The notes: generated by a model not told the origin, from the sequence alone. A stretch of 43,156 nucleotides of DNA from CAZUQA01 sp964622375 (GCA_964622375.1 CAZUQA010000052.1:1-43156); one strand, 5' to 3'. Numbered from the stretch's first letter, positions 1-7,859 are shown. Made by a program: numbers and translations.

Positions 1-1
1 T

Positions 2-1415
2 ATAGTAAGAAGCGGGTATAGAATTGGTGAAATTGAAGATTTGAATGATGAAGAAATCAACAGAACATTTCAGGTACCAGATAATAAAAGCAACACAAAT
101 TATGTAGCGCCAGATTATAAGGATTTCAAAAGAATTATCAAAACCCGGTGTGACAATGCAGCTATTATGGGAAGAGTACCACGATGAATGTCGCTTATCA
201 AAAAAACAAGGTTACCAACTGACTCAGTTTAAGAAGTATTTTAGAGATTACCTAAACAAAAGCGATTTTACAGATGTCATCAAACACAAAGCTGGTGAGA
301 GAATCGAAGATGATTGGGCTGGAGCTCGACCGCGATGGCAGGATCCGGATACCGGAGAAATAATATATGGCTGGTTATTTGTAGGCGTACTGCCATTTAG
401 TGGTTATGGTTATGGAGAAGTATTTGGTGACATGAGAATTACTAGTTAGCTAGAAGGACATAAAAGAATGTTTAAATACTTTGGTGGAGTTAGTAAGCTT
501 TTAGTTCCTGATAATCTAAAGAGCGGAATCACTAAAAACACCAAGGAAGAAATCATCGTAAACCAAAACTACAGCGAACTGGCAGAATATTATGGAACAA
601 TTATCATTCCCACTAGAATCGGAAAACCAAAGGACAAACCGAGTGCTGAAGGAATGGTAAACCAGCTAACAATCAATATAATAGCCAGAATGAGAAACTA
701 CCCATTCATTACTATGGAAGAATATAATCAACAATTAATGATTGAACTTGAGAAATTAAATCGCAAGCCTTTCCAGAAAAAAGAAGGTAGCAGATATTAG
801 CTATTTCACGAAGAAGAGATAAACCATTTAATTCCATTACCATCAATCCCCTATAGTGTAGGTATTTGGCGAATGGCCAAAGTAAATTCAAACAGCCATA
901 TCAGCTATGCGAAGTGTTGCTATTCTGTCCCTTATCAGTATATTGGTGCAGAAGTGAATGTTAAGATTTGTAATCAAGCGATAGAAATCTACGCTAATCA
1001 ACAAAAAATAGCCGATCATAAGCGAATTAAAGACAAAGTTGGAGCATATTCTACCGATAATAGCCATATGCCGGTCAACAGTAATGCCTATGGAGAATGG
1101 AACAGTAACAGATATTTAAACTGATCCAAACAAAAAGGACCATTCATTCACCAAGTTGTTCAAAGACAATTCGACAGTGTCAAAGTAGAACAGCAAAAGT
1201 ATAGAATAGTCCACAGCATTTTGAAACTGGCTGACAACTATGGTAATTTACGTCTAGAGGCCGTCTGCCAATATGCGCTGATGTTTCCTAGCTGTCCCAG
1301 TTACAAAAATCTTAAGGCTATTTTAGCAAATAAGCAAAATACAAATCTTAAGAAAGACGAAACAAGCAACCAATCAAGGTCAAGATTTTTGAGAGGAGCT
1401 AAGTACTATGAATAG
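2..1415 (+). pseudogene. istA: IS21 transposase IstA, degraded, 5' truncated by window edge
   Basis: Translated fragments join into one IstA-like protein (DDE integrase of the IS21 family) ending in FLRGAKYYE just over the istB start. The reading begins in frame 2, ending in DFKRIIK. It then shifts near position 140 into the frame that carries the rest. In that frame three stops interrupt the protein: TAG at 447-449, TAG at 798-800 and TGA at 1122-1124. Each is one transition away from the codon expected from the family (TGG, CAG, TGG). The text between stops is well preserved, for example KAGERIEDDWAG and IGKPKDKPSAEGMVNQLTI, so decay seems recent. The N-terminus is missing because the window starts inside the gene. 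Confidence 0.85.
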
Positions 1416-2164
1416 AGAAACACTTGAAAAAGTGCTGCGAAACTTTAGAGAAATGCGCTTACCGATAATGGCTGAACAAGTTCTTATGATGATAGAAAGC
1501 AATGAGATTGCCCATTTATCCGTTGAAGAAGTCCTCATTCAAATCAGTGAAGAAGAATTGATGTCGCGGAAAAACAACACGATAAATCGGTTGAAAAAAG
1601 AAGCAAAGCTTTCGCAAAGGAACACGAGGATGGAGAAAATAGATTACCATCCGGAAAGAAAACTCAATAAGAGCGTGATTGAGCAATTGCGCTCTAATGA
1701 TTATGTCACCAATCATAGGAATGTTATCATTCTTGGTGCCTGCGGAACTGGCAAAACATATTTGGTCAATGCCTCAGGGGATAATAGTTGCGAAAACTTT
1801 TATTCAACCTACTATTGTCGGTTATTTGAATTCCTTGATAGATGCAGCATACAAAAGAATGAAATCAGAGCATTAGCTTTGTGCTACTCCAATTTGTGAA
1901 ATATGAAGTTCTTATTATTGATGATTTCGTCTTACAACCCCTAACGGAGGATGAGGTGAATTTTTTATTTCAACTTTTGGAATATCGTTATGGTAATAAA
2001 ACAACGATTTTCTGTTCACAATTGGAACCCGAAGAGTGGCCATCGTAAGCTAGGTGGAGATATTCTGGCAGATGCTATTCTGGATCGTATTACTCCCAAT
2101 GCATATTAGCTCATTATTGGTGGAGACTCCTTGAGAAGTTAATAAACCTGTACACTACCTTTAA
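1408..2164 (+). pseudogene. istB: IS21 helper ATPase IstB, degraded
   Basis: The first 150 codons read as IstB, with the Walker A motif GACGTGKTY around residues 110-118. The frame then changes shortly before a TGA at 1897-1899. The protein continues in another frame as KYEVLIIDDF (Walker B) and LTEDEVNFLFQLLEYRYGNKT. An extra C at 2040 shifts the frame again, leading to HRKLGGDILADAILDRITPNAY and a TAG at 2107-2109. A last shift near 2135 restores EVNKPVHYL and the natural stop at 2162-2164. At least three frameshifts and one nonsense codon make it non-functional. The start is preceded by a good SD (GAGAGGAGC) inside the end of istA, as in intact IS21 elements. Confidence 0.85.
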
Positions 2165-2180
2165 AAAGAGGCGTTTTTTT

Positions 2181-2245
2181 GTGGCTCTGAAGCGGCGCCG
2201 TGACTGGCTCAATTTTAGCGACGCGGTGGCTCCGTTTCGGCGCCG
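2181..2245 (+). repeat. Right-end repeats of the IS21 element
   Basis: Three imperfect direct repeats of about 20 bp follow istB: GTGGCTCTGAAGCGGCGCCG (2181-2200), CTGGCTCAATTTTAGCGACG (2204-2223) and GTGGCTCCGTTTCGGCGCCG (2226-2245). They are spaced 22-23 bp apart. Multiple terminal repeats are the transposase-binding sites of IS21-type elements. The middle copy is the most divergent. Confidence 0.75.
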
Positions 2246-2254
2246 TATCAAACA

Positions 2255-2629
2255 TCTATTGCATCCACTCGATTCCAAGTAGCCAAGGATTTCCTCAACA
2301 GTCATTTGGTTCTCCATTACTTCTGGAATTTTATCATATTCAGATTTTACTCGGTTGTTCTTAAGTATCCCAATTCTTAACTCTTCCCCTTCATATCGCA
2401 CAACTAATGCTTTGCCATGCCCACAAGTCAAGTGTTTTTCACTTTCCTCAATATCAAAAGATGAGCATATCATCTATGGCTGGTTCTTCTACGAAGTTTA
2501 CCCAGCCAAAGTTATCAATAATTACGCTCACTGGTGATAATTCGTTTTCTTTCTTTTTGTTAATGAGAATGTTAATACAAAAACAATCACTATTAAAAAT
2601 GTAATCATCATTATTATCTTTTTCTTCAT
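2255..2629 (-). pseudogene. Small membrane-anchored protein, frameshifted and truncated by IS21
   Basis: The reading starts at ATG 2627-2629, behind GGAAGAAAA, with a basic start and one hydrophobic segment (MKKKIIMMITFLIVIVFVLTF). It falls out of frame in an A-rich stretch near 2552 and resumes as VIIDNFGWVNFVEEPAIDDML. It shifts once more in a T4 run near 2460 and resumes as DIEESEKHLTCGHGKALVV through VEEILGYLESSGCNRCL. It then runs into the IS21 right end, so the C-terminus is lost. I do not recognise the family. The N-terminal anchor resembles that of the next gene upstream (2798-3616), which suggests related exported proteins. The frameshifts sit in homopolymer-like tracts, so assembly error is a possible alternative for those, but not for the IS insertion. 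Confidence 0.6.
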
Positions 2630-2751
2630 TTTAATTTTCTTCCTTCACATTGCGAATTACCATAGGTTGTACTCATTATATAGAGGTTCGTACCAAGTGC
2701 CGGGTTTATATGCTGGCAGGCGGTATATGAGCTGTATTCGCTGTAATGTAT
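2626..2751 (-). pseudogene. Possible 3' remnant of an unknown gene
   Basis: A 41-codon open stretch with no start codon and varied, coding-like composition (contains NPALGTNLYIMSTTYGNSQC) ends in TGA. That TGA overlaps the ATG of the following broken gene as ATGA, the layout of translationally coupled genes. It is bounded upstream by an in-frame TAG at 2752-2754. It could be the tail of a gene whose front has decayed. It could also be chance, since it is short and unrecognised. Confidence 0.2.
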
Positions 2752-2797
2752 CTACTCGTCATATTTATCTTATTGATATAAAAAAGTGTTTCATATT

Positions 2798-3616
2798 TTA
2801 CTTTGAAGGTATACCCCAGTTGTTCTTTGATTTAAACACACTAAGTTCTTGTTGAAAGTTTATTAAGTCCACAAGTTTTACTATTTCATAAGTTTTCCCT
2901 TGAATAATCATTACTAAATATGAATCAATATAAAGTAATTTTTCATCTGTTGTTCTGAAGAAGTAGATGTGTCGATCATAATCATCAGATGTCAAGTGTT
3001 CTAGAAAGAATTCTTCATCTTGATATTTACATTCAGATATTCTATTGTAAATCTCTGTTCTCAAACTCGACGGAACTAGTTGGTTTGTACGTCTTTCACT
3101 TAGATCAATGATTCTTTTTTTTACACATTTACTCTCATCAAGCGGTTTGTTCCAATCATTTTTCTCCTTTAACAAATTTATCTCTTCTTCCAAAAACGTT
3201 TCATAGACAAATTCTGTAAATCTTCCAGCAGATAAATTGCTATGATAATCAGAGTATGATATTTTCTTGCTTAGGAAATTTATGTCTTCATAATAATACA
3301 CAAATTCTGTGTCGCTTTTTTGCATAATTAATAACGCCAGAATTCTTGGAGATGATTGCGAATCAAAAAATAAAGTCTCATTTATTGAAGATGAGTTACT
3401 ACAATATATATACATTTCTCTTCCGTAGTTATCTTCCTCCAATACATAACGCCATGTTTTTCTTTCATCTCTATGGAGACCTATTAACGTGTTTCTAGCT
3501 TCAACAACCATTGCTCCATCATGTAAATCTCTGAACTTTACAGGGTCATGTAAATACAAAAATAAGATTCCTAACATAATGATTGTAATAGTTATTATTA
3601 TGGTTGCTTTTTTCAT
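2798..3616 (-). CDS. Unrecognised membrane-anchored protein, 272 aa
   Basis: Residues 4-23 form one hydrophobic segment after MKK, so the protein is probably anchored in the membrane with the rest outside. The rest is charged and rich in Tyr, Glu and Lys. Two halves seem related. One block ends FLEEEINLLKEKNDWNKPL (about 158-176), and the extreme C-terminus reads FQQELSVFKSKNNWGIPSK. Each follows a beta-rich stretch containing many Tyr and Phe, which suggests an internal duplication. The start is supported by GAAAGGAATAATA before ATG. The gene lies between two insertion sequences and next to a broken gene with a similar anchor. I cannot name a family. Candidates include exported accessory or immunity-type proteins, without direct evidence. 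Confidence 0.6.
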   Translation of the reverse strand: MKKATIIITITIIMLGILFLYLHDPVKFRDLHDGAMVVEARNTLIGLHRDERKTWRYVLEEDNYGREMYIYCSNSSSINETLFFDSQSSPRILALLIMQKSDTEFVYYYEDINFLSKKISYSDYHSNLSAGRFTEFVYETFLEEEINLLKEKNDWNKPLDESKCVKKRIIDLSERRTNQLVPSSLRTEIYNRISECKYQDEEFFLEHLTSDDYDRHIYFFRTTDEKLLYIDSYLVMIIQGKTYEIVKLVDLINFQQELSVFKSKNNWGIPSK

Positions 3617-3772
3617 TATTATTCCTTTCGGCTTATTTCTAGCGCTTCATTAACAGAATTGTAATTTTATTTGCTCTCACTTATTAAATAATTCACAAAA
3701 TATTTTAACAATTTGTGCTCTTCTAGATATCCAGTGGCTTAACCCTTACATTTTTTGTGTTCTATCTACTGC

Positions 3773-5272
3773 TTATGGTATCGAAATAAAGAAGTGATAA
3801 TAATCACCACAGACTGTTGACAAACCCCTGTTTCTAAAAAGAAAATAGGGGTTTTGTTTTTGAAAAAACATGGATTGTAAGAAACGGTGGAATTTTCCGC
3901 CAAAATCAAAAGAAGCGTTTGATCCATTACTGAATGATTTACTTGTTTTAATCGCGATGTTCTTCATGTTCTGTGCTGCGCAAGCCAACCAACTATAATG
4001 TTGATTCTTGATAAGCCCCCGATACATCGCATAACGATAACCATGATTGCATTTACTGTCTGCGAAACTACGCTCTATGGTCTCTCGTCGCTTCTTAGCC
4101 AATTCTTTACCTTCAGGTGACAACCTGCGAAAACGCGCTCTTTCATTAATTTCTTCGTGTAAATGTCGCCGAATCTTGCGATGTTTACTCTTCTTACAAC
4201 ACTGAGATAAATAGGGACATTCACTACAAGCTTTTGAATTATAGTATTCCTTATAACCTAAACTACTTAAATTACGATATTCTAAGACAATTCCGGTTTT
4301 TGGACATACATAGGCATCTAATTCTTTCAAATACTTGAATTGCCATTTCCGTATTTCTGTTTCACTCTGTCCATACCGCCGATATCCTATAACGCCAAAT
4401 ATCCCTTCCTCATCAAAATAGCGCTTAATCGCCATATTATCATAGCCACTATCTAAAGCACAGCTGCTGGGCTTGATATCAAAGGTTGCCTTGATATATT
4501 TCAGTCTTTCAAGATAAGGTTTACTATCATGAACATTGCCTTTAGTTATGTGGCTGTCTACTATGATATTGGCTTTTCCATCCACCGTCCTATGGTCCAG
4601 GTACATAAAGCCTTTTTCTTTCTCATCCCGATGATAATAGCCACTTTCCGGATCTGTCGTACTTACCTTGATATGTTTCTCACTTTCTTCATCACTGTAC
4701 GCAAATTCCTTCTTTCCTAAACGTTTGCGCTCTTCATTGATTTCAGCTTCTAATTCCAACTTCCTGTTTTTAGCTTTTTTGACTATCTCATCATGAAACT
4801 TTAGCTTATTCGCATTGGCTTTTTTATGGGTGGAATCAGTGAATAATTCTTCTTTTCCTACTAAGCCATATTGATCTGCTTGATTTACTATATTAATGAA
4901 TATCTTTTCGAATATATCACTATCCCTAAATCGTCTTTCATAATTCTTCGATAATGTTGAGAAATGCGGTGTTTCTTCACCAAAGGGTATTCCCAAAAAC
5001 CAGCGATATTCGGCATCCGTCTTTATTTTCTCACAGGTCTTCCTCATTGACTTTATTCCATCCATTGTTTGGATAAACACTAGTTTAAACAGTACTACCG
5101 GATCGATACTTGGTCTTCCGTTGTCTTCACAGTACAACCCTTCCACTGCTTCATAAATAAAAGTGAAGTCTATTTTTTCTTCGATTTTTCGATATAGGCT
5201 GCCTTCCGGCACCAGATCTTCCATCGTCATCATGATGACTTCACTTTGGATACTTTTTCGTCTTGTGATCAT
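3773..5272 (-). CDS. IS1182-type transposase (DDE, DUF772 N-terminal domain), 499 aa
   Basis: The protein shows the N-terminal helical DUF772-type region (NGRPSIDPVVLFKLVFIQ) and an RNase H-like catalytic core with DSTHKKANANK, SHITKGNVHD, ALDSGYDN and, near the end, RRETIERSFADSKCNHGYRYA. This is the IS1182/IS4-superfamily arrangement that cuts and pastes DNA. I placed the start at ATG 5270-5272 because GGAGGTGAGAAA lies directly before it; an in-frame ATG at 5356 would add 28 residues but has no SD. The frame is intact, so the enzyme may be active. The reading frame runs about 40 bases past the left inverted repeat before it stops, so the last dozen residues come from flanking DNA. Confidence 0.9.
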   Translation of the reverse strand: MITRRKSIQSEVIMMTMEDLVPEGSLYRKIEEKIDFTFIYEAVEGLYCEDNGRPSIDPVVLFKLVFIQTMDGIKSMRKTCEKIKTDAEYRWFLGIPFGEETPHFSTLSKNYERRFRDSDIFEKIFINIVNQADQYGLVGKEELFTDSTHKKANANKLKFHDEIVKKAKNRKLELEAEINEERKRLGKKEFAYSDEESEKHIKVSTTDPESGYYHRDEKEKGFMYLDHRTVDGKANIIVDSHITKGNVHDSKPYLERLKYIKATFDIKPSSCALDSGYDNMAIKRYFDEEGIFGVIGYRRYGQSETEIRKWQFKYLKELDAYVCPKTGIVLEYRNLSSLGYKEYYNSKACSECPYLSQCCKKSKHRKIRRHLHEEINERARFRRLSPEGKELAKKRRETIERSFADSKCNHGYRYAMYRGLIKNQHYSWLACAAQNMKNIAIKTSKSFSNGSNASFDFGGKFHRFLQSMFFQKQNPYFLFRNRGLSTVCGDYYHFFISIP

Positions 5273-5403
5273 TTTCTCACCTCCATTTACCCACTTATAT
5301 TTTACCATATTAAAAGATGAGAGTTGATCACATTTGGGTAAATAGAGAACTCTCATCCTTTTTTATTATACTACTTTTTCTCTCTGTTGACTTTGTCAAC
5401 AGT
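3813..5403 (-). mobile_element. IS1182-family insertion sequence
   Basis: The transposase gene is flanked by inverted 12-mers: ACTGTTGACAAA at 3813-3824 and its complement TTTGTCAACAGT at 5392-5403. The right end also contains a nested palindrome, GTTGAC-TTT-GTCAAC. No convincing target duplication is visible next to these repeats. The element lies about 50 bp past the stop codon of the G3E GTPase gene, so it does not interrupt a recognised gene. Confidence 0.8.
3822..3854 (-). terminator. Hairpin just inside the left end of the IS1182 element
   Basis: AAACCCCT at 3822-3829 pairs with AGGGGTTT at 3847-3854, and the inner bases TTTC/GAAA extend the stem. It lies in the last part of the transposase frame, next to the inverted repeat. 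Such end hairpins can block read-through from outside or act as terminators. There is no long T run on the minus strand, so function as a true terminator is uncertain. Confidence 0.4.
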
Positions 5404-5452
5404 TTGAAAATTCGAAGAATTTCGAAGATTTTTGTATTTTACTAGTACTCAA

Positions 5453-6352
5453 TTATAGTAACCATAGTTCTTTGGGAACAATATAACGATAGATTTCCAG
5501 AATTTCACTTTCTAAAACTAAATCACTGGAATAGAGAATATGCAGATTGGTTAAAGTAGCACTACTAATTGTCATGCTAATTTGTTTGGAAGCCATTTGA
5601 CACTCAAGTTTCGTATCATTTAGTTGCAGGATTCCTTTGGCGCGATAAACGCAATCTTTGATTCTTCCGAGGAATTCATGAATTTGTAAATCGCTTACCC
5701 GATTATCAACCTTAAGGGAAAAATAGCGTAAATCCATATTACGTTTTCTTTGCCCATACATTATCGGCTTTTTAGTATGATTCAATTTATCTAAAACACT
5801 GTCAATTTGACAATACTCGCTTTTCTCCAGTGCTGCTTTGGATATTTTCTTTACTTGTATTGTTAAGTCACGTATCTGTTTTTCACTTAATAAATCCACT
5901 TTATTCAGTACTAATAAATCGGCAGCTTGAATATGACGCTTCGTTAACATCAAATTGCTGCATATTTTTGGAAAGTAAATACCATCAATTACCGTGATGC
6001 TGTAAAAGTTGATTTTTTTACTGGCAACTTCGATTATTTCTCGCATGTTCTCACTCAAAGTGATAGGATCATCAAAACCGGAAGTTTCAACAAGGATATA
6101 GTCATAGTCTTGATAAATCAACATCGTAATTAAACTAGTGAATTTCTCTTTTGGCAAACAACCTAATAGTCTTCCTGCATTAGCTTGATAGTAAGGGACT
6201 TCACTACTTTCTAACAAAGCTTTATCAACATCGCAGTCTCCCAATTCATTAACTAATACTGCTATTCTTTTGTCGGCATAATCGGTTATTATCTTTTTCA
6301 CCAAACTGGTTTTTCCGCTTCCCAAAAATCCGTGAATAAAAATGATTTTCAT
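5453..6352 (-). CDS. G3E-family P-loop GTPase (CobW/P47K type), 299 aa
   Basis: The protein has the P-loop GFLGSGKT at residues 8-15, ETSG at 89-92 and NKVD at 150-153. This set defines the G3E GTPases that deliver metals or activate metalloenzymes. The usual CxCC metal-binding motif after the first strand pair is missing: the matching place reads GRLLGCLPKE, with a single Cys65. The C-terminal half is poorly conserved. That makes a classic zinc chaperone role less certain, and a role in activating a cofactor-dependent enzyme is as likely. The start is fixed by MKIIFIHGF, but the only strong SD lies 45 bases upstream with a stem-loop between. It appears to be transcribed alone from its own promoter. 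Confidence 0.8.
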   Translation of the reverse strand: MKIIFIHGFLGSGKTSLVKKIITDYADKRIAVLVNELGDCDVDKALLESSEVPYYQANAGRLLGCLPKEKFTSLITMLIYQDYDYILVETSGFDDPITLSENMREIIEVASKKINFYSITVIDGIYFPKICSNLMLTKRHIQAADLLVLNKVDLLSEKQIRDLTIQVKKISKAALEKSEYCQIDSVLDKLNHTKKPIMYGQRKRNMDLRYFSLKVDNRVSDLQIHEFLGRIKDCVYRAKGILQLNDTKLECQMASKQISMTISSATLTNLHILYSSDLVLESEILEIYRYIVPKELWLL

Positions 6353-6367
6353 AATATTTCTACTATT

Positions 6368-6390
6368 ACTAAACTTATTTTGTGTTTAGT
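6368..6390 (-). promoter_or_regulatory. Stem-loop between a distant SD and the G3E GTPase start
   Basis: ACTAAAC (6368-6374) pairs with GTTTAGT (6384-6390) around a 9-nt loop. Directly upstream on the minus strand lies a very strong SD, AAAGGAGGAGG (6398-6408). The ATG at 6352 is 45 bases from that SD, and no start codon lies at normal spacing. Folding would shorten the gap to about 22 nt. This may be a regulated initiation region, or the SD may be a relic or belong to a non-coding leader. Confidence 0.35.
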
Positions 6391-6453
6391 TAGTTTTCCT
6401 CCTCCTTTGTACTATTACCGGACAATTGTTCCAAATGATGGGTTATTATCAGA

Positions 6454-6491
6454 TACGAACATATTATAACATTTACGAACATTGTCGACAA
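6454..6491 (-). promoter_or_regulatory. Promoter with paired direct repeats for the G3E GTPase gene
   Basis: On the minus strand a perfect TATAAT (6463-6468) lies 17 bp from a -35-like TTGTCG (6486-6491). The nonamer ATGTTCGTA occurs twice, at 6474-6482 and 6454-6462, exactly 20 bp apart and flanking the -10 box. This fits an operator for a regulator binding one face of the helix. The palindrome TTGTCGACAA sits at the -35. The predicted leader is about 100 nt. Confidence 0.5.
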
Positions 6492-6493
6492 CT

Positions 6494-6541
6494 AAAAAGC
6501 CCTAATTTAGCCTTTAGTTGACTCTGTCTAAAATAGGGCTT
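6494..6541 (-). terminator. Rho-independent terminator after the 6570-6944 gene
   Basis: Reading the minus strand, AAGCCCTATTTTAG pairs with CTAAATTAGGGCTT and is followed by TTTAG. It ends the transcript of the small membrane protein gene before the promoter of the G3E GTPase gene. Confidence 0.65.
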
Positions 6542-6569
6542 CCCTCTTTTATCGGAATATCAGTTAAAA

Positions 6570-6944
6570 CTAGTTGCGCTTTTGTTTTATGTACTTAGCC
6601 TGGGGAAATTTTTCATTATATTCTTTTATATCTTTTTCCAGATGTTTCTTTGCATTGTTAGTGACCCCAAATAGGTAAGCAGCAAATAACAAATTTAACA
6701 AAGTTACACTTACCGCTACCCAGGCAACAACTATCCGGGTATGCGGACTAAACCGGGCTAAAAAGCGGGTGTTTAGACCACCAAAACCCCACCATACACA
6801 AAGCAAGCCGATAACAACCACCACCAAGCTAAAAATCAGATAGCTGTGCAAACTGTCAATCATCTGTTGTTGCTCTTGCAGATTACCATATTCCTTTATG
6901 AGTACCGGATTTATCTTGGTTCCTTCTTTTATTTCTTTACGCAT
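6570..6944 (-). CDS. Small membrane protein with two transmembrane helices, about 124 aa
   Basis: The protein has a polar N-terminus, two hydrophobic helices (YLIFSLVVVVIGLLCVWWGF, and VVAWVAVSVTLLNLLFAAYLFG), and a basic cytoplasmic-looking tail (KKHLEKDIKEYNEKFPQAKY). I recognise no family. I chose the start MRKEIKEG at 6944 because GGGGCGGAG lies 3-5 bases ahead; an in-frame ATG six codons earlier has no SD. It follows the HAD phosphatase gene by about 40 bp on the same strand, so it may be the last gene of the sugar module. A terminator follows it. Confidence 0.6.
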   Translation of the reverse strand: MRKEIKEGTKINPVLIKEYGNLQEQQQMIDSLHSYLIFSLVVVVIGLLCVWWGFGGLNTRFLARFSPHTRIVVAWVAVSVTLLNLLFAAYLFGVTNNAKKHLEKDIKEYNEKFPQAKYIKQKRN

Positions 6945-6983
6945 ACTCCGCCCCTTTCCCATTTTTCTATCTTAACAGCAGCG

Positions 6984-7859
6984 TCAAATTACCAGATGAC
7001 TTTGTAGTGTTTTCTTTTTATGTTGTTCAGCTTCATTATAGCGCATTATGTCGGCAATTGCTTCAGCGACATTGGAAATTTCCTGTTTGGCTGCCGCTTT
7101 GACAAAATCCGGGGCATGATCCATAACATAACTATGGGGTGTTAATTTCAACATGGAAATATCATTGCCGGCATCCCCAACCGCCGCAACTTCATCTAAA
7201 GCAAAATTGTAATACGCACAGACCTGCTTTAAGGCTTCCCCTTTGCTTACCCCTTTAGGCATAAATTCGATATAACGTGAATCCGTATTAAAGATTTCAA
7301 ATTCACTGCCAAAGGCAGCATCCAGGATAGCTAGCCATTTAATAACCAAGGGATAACTACCGGCATAGAGACAGACCTTAAAAGGATCATTATAATCCTG
7401 CCCGCTGAGGAATTCCTTGATATCCTTTTCCTTGATGTTGGGTGAACGCCAATCTTTAGCCATCTCTTGCAGTTTATGATAGCCGGCGGCTTTTTGGTTA
7501 AGATAGATATGGCGATGACCGCCAAAAGTCAGAAAGAGGCCAACCTCCTTGGCATCATCAAGGAACTCCGCTAAGCGCATTAAAACTGCCGGATCGTAGC
7601 CCGGTCTTTCGTTGATAATCTTGCCGTCACACAAAATCGCCATACCATTGTTGGCGATGATATCGAAAAGAAAACCGTAATTGGTATTTATTTGGTCAAA
7701 GATATGTTCCGTTCCCCGCCCGGAAGCAATACAGACATGGACTTCCTTTTTTACCAACTGTCTAAGCGCTTCTAAGTTCTCCGGTGGTAAGACCATATCA
7801 TGACCACCGGTCACCCCTAAAAGGGTGCCGTCTAAGTCAACAAAAAGTGCTTTAATCAT
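6984..7859 (-). CDS. Cof-type HAD-superfamily sugar-phosphate phosphatase, 291 aa
   Basis: Motif I is DLDGT at residues 8-12. The cap region is of the C2 type, and the C-terminal motif GDAGNDISML carries the Mg-binding aspartates. This is the Cof/YidA layout of cytoplasmic phosphatases acting on sugar phosphates and related compounds. The exact substrate is unknown. The start codon overlaps the end of the upstream isomerase gene by 8 bases (ATGATTAA), so the two are translationally coupled. Together with the transporter and DeoR regulator it forms a sugar-handling operon. A role in removing an accumulating sugar phosphate is a reasonable inference. Confidence 0.85.
   Translation of the reverse strand: MIKALFVDLDGTLLGVTGGHDMVLPPENLEALRQLVKKEVHVCIASGRGTEHIFDQINTNYGFLFDIIANNGMAILCDGKIINERPGYDPAVLMRLAEFLDDAKEVGLFLTFGGHRHIYLNQKAAGYHKLQEMAKDWRSPNIKEKDIKEFLSGQDYNDPFKVCLYAGSYPLVIKWLAILDAAFGSEFEIFNTDSRYIEFMPKGVSKGEALKQVCAYYNFALDEVAAVGDAGNDISMLKLTPHSYVMDHAPDFVKAAAKQEISNVAEAIADIMRYNEAEQHKKKTLQSHLVI

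Larger units (their letters stand above)
1..2254 (+). mobile_element. Decayed IS21-family insertion sequence, left end outside window
   Basis: The stretch carries remnants of the two IS21 genes in the usual order, an IstA transposase followed by an IstB helper ATPase whose start overlaps the end of istA. Past istB are three imperfect 20-bp repeats typical of IS21 ends. Both genes are broken by stops and frameshifts, so the copy cannot move on its own. The right boundary near 2254 is inferred: it is the last CA dinucleotide after the repeats, and the sequence beyond it reads as a different gene on the other strand. The left end lies outside the window, so target duplications cannot be checked. 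Confidence 0.85.

Noticed and set aside
1122..1124. In-frame TGA where the family has Trp, hinting at UGA read as Trp
   Set aside because: Intact genes use TGG for Trp and end in TGA (yvcK, ctpA). The same frame also has two TAG stops and frameshifts, so decay explains it.
1679..1876. Open frame inside istB in a second frame
   Set aside because: It is a shadow frame within the degraded istB and its product resembles nothing expected.
2355..2855. Several plus-strand frames of about 60 codons
   Set aside because: They lie opposite the minus-strand pseudogene and gene end, and have no SD and low-complexity products.
2798..3616. Calling the 272-aa membrane protein an immunity protein of a toxin system
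   Set aside because: No toxin gene or recognised immunity domain is visible; the idea rests only on size, anchor and a decaying neighbourhood.
5411..5430. Tandem 10-mers TTCGAAGAAT/TTCGAAGATT beside the IS1182 end
   Set aside because: Only two short copies in AT-rich DNA; they do not match a sequence at the other end, so they are not a target duplication.
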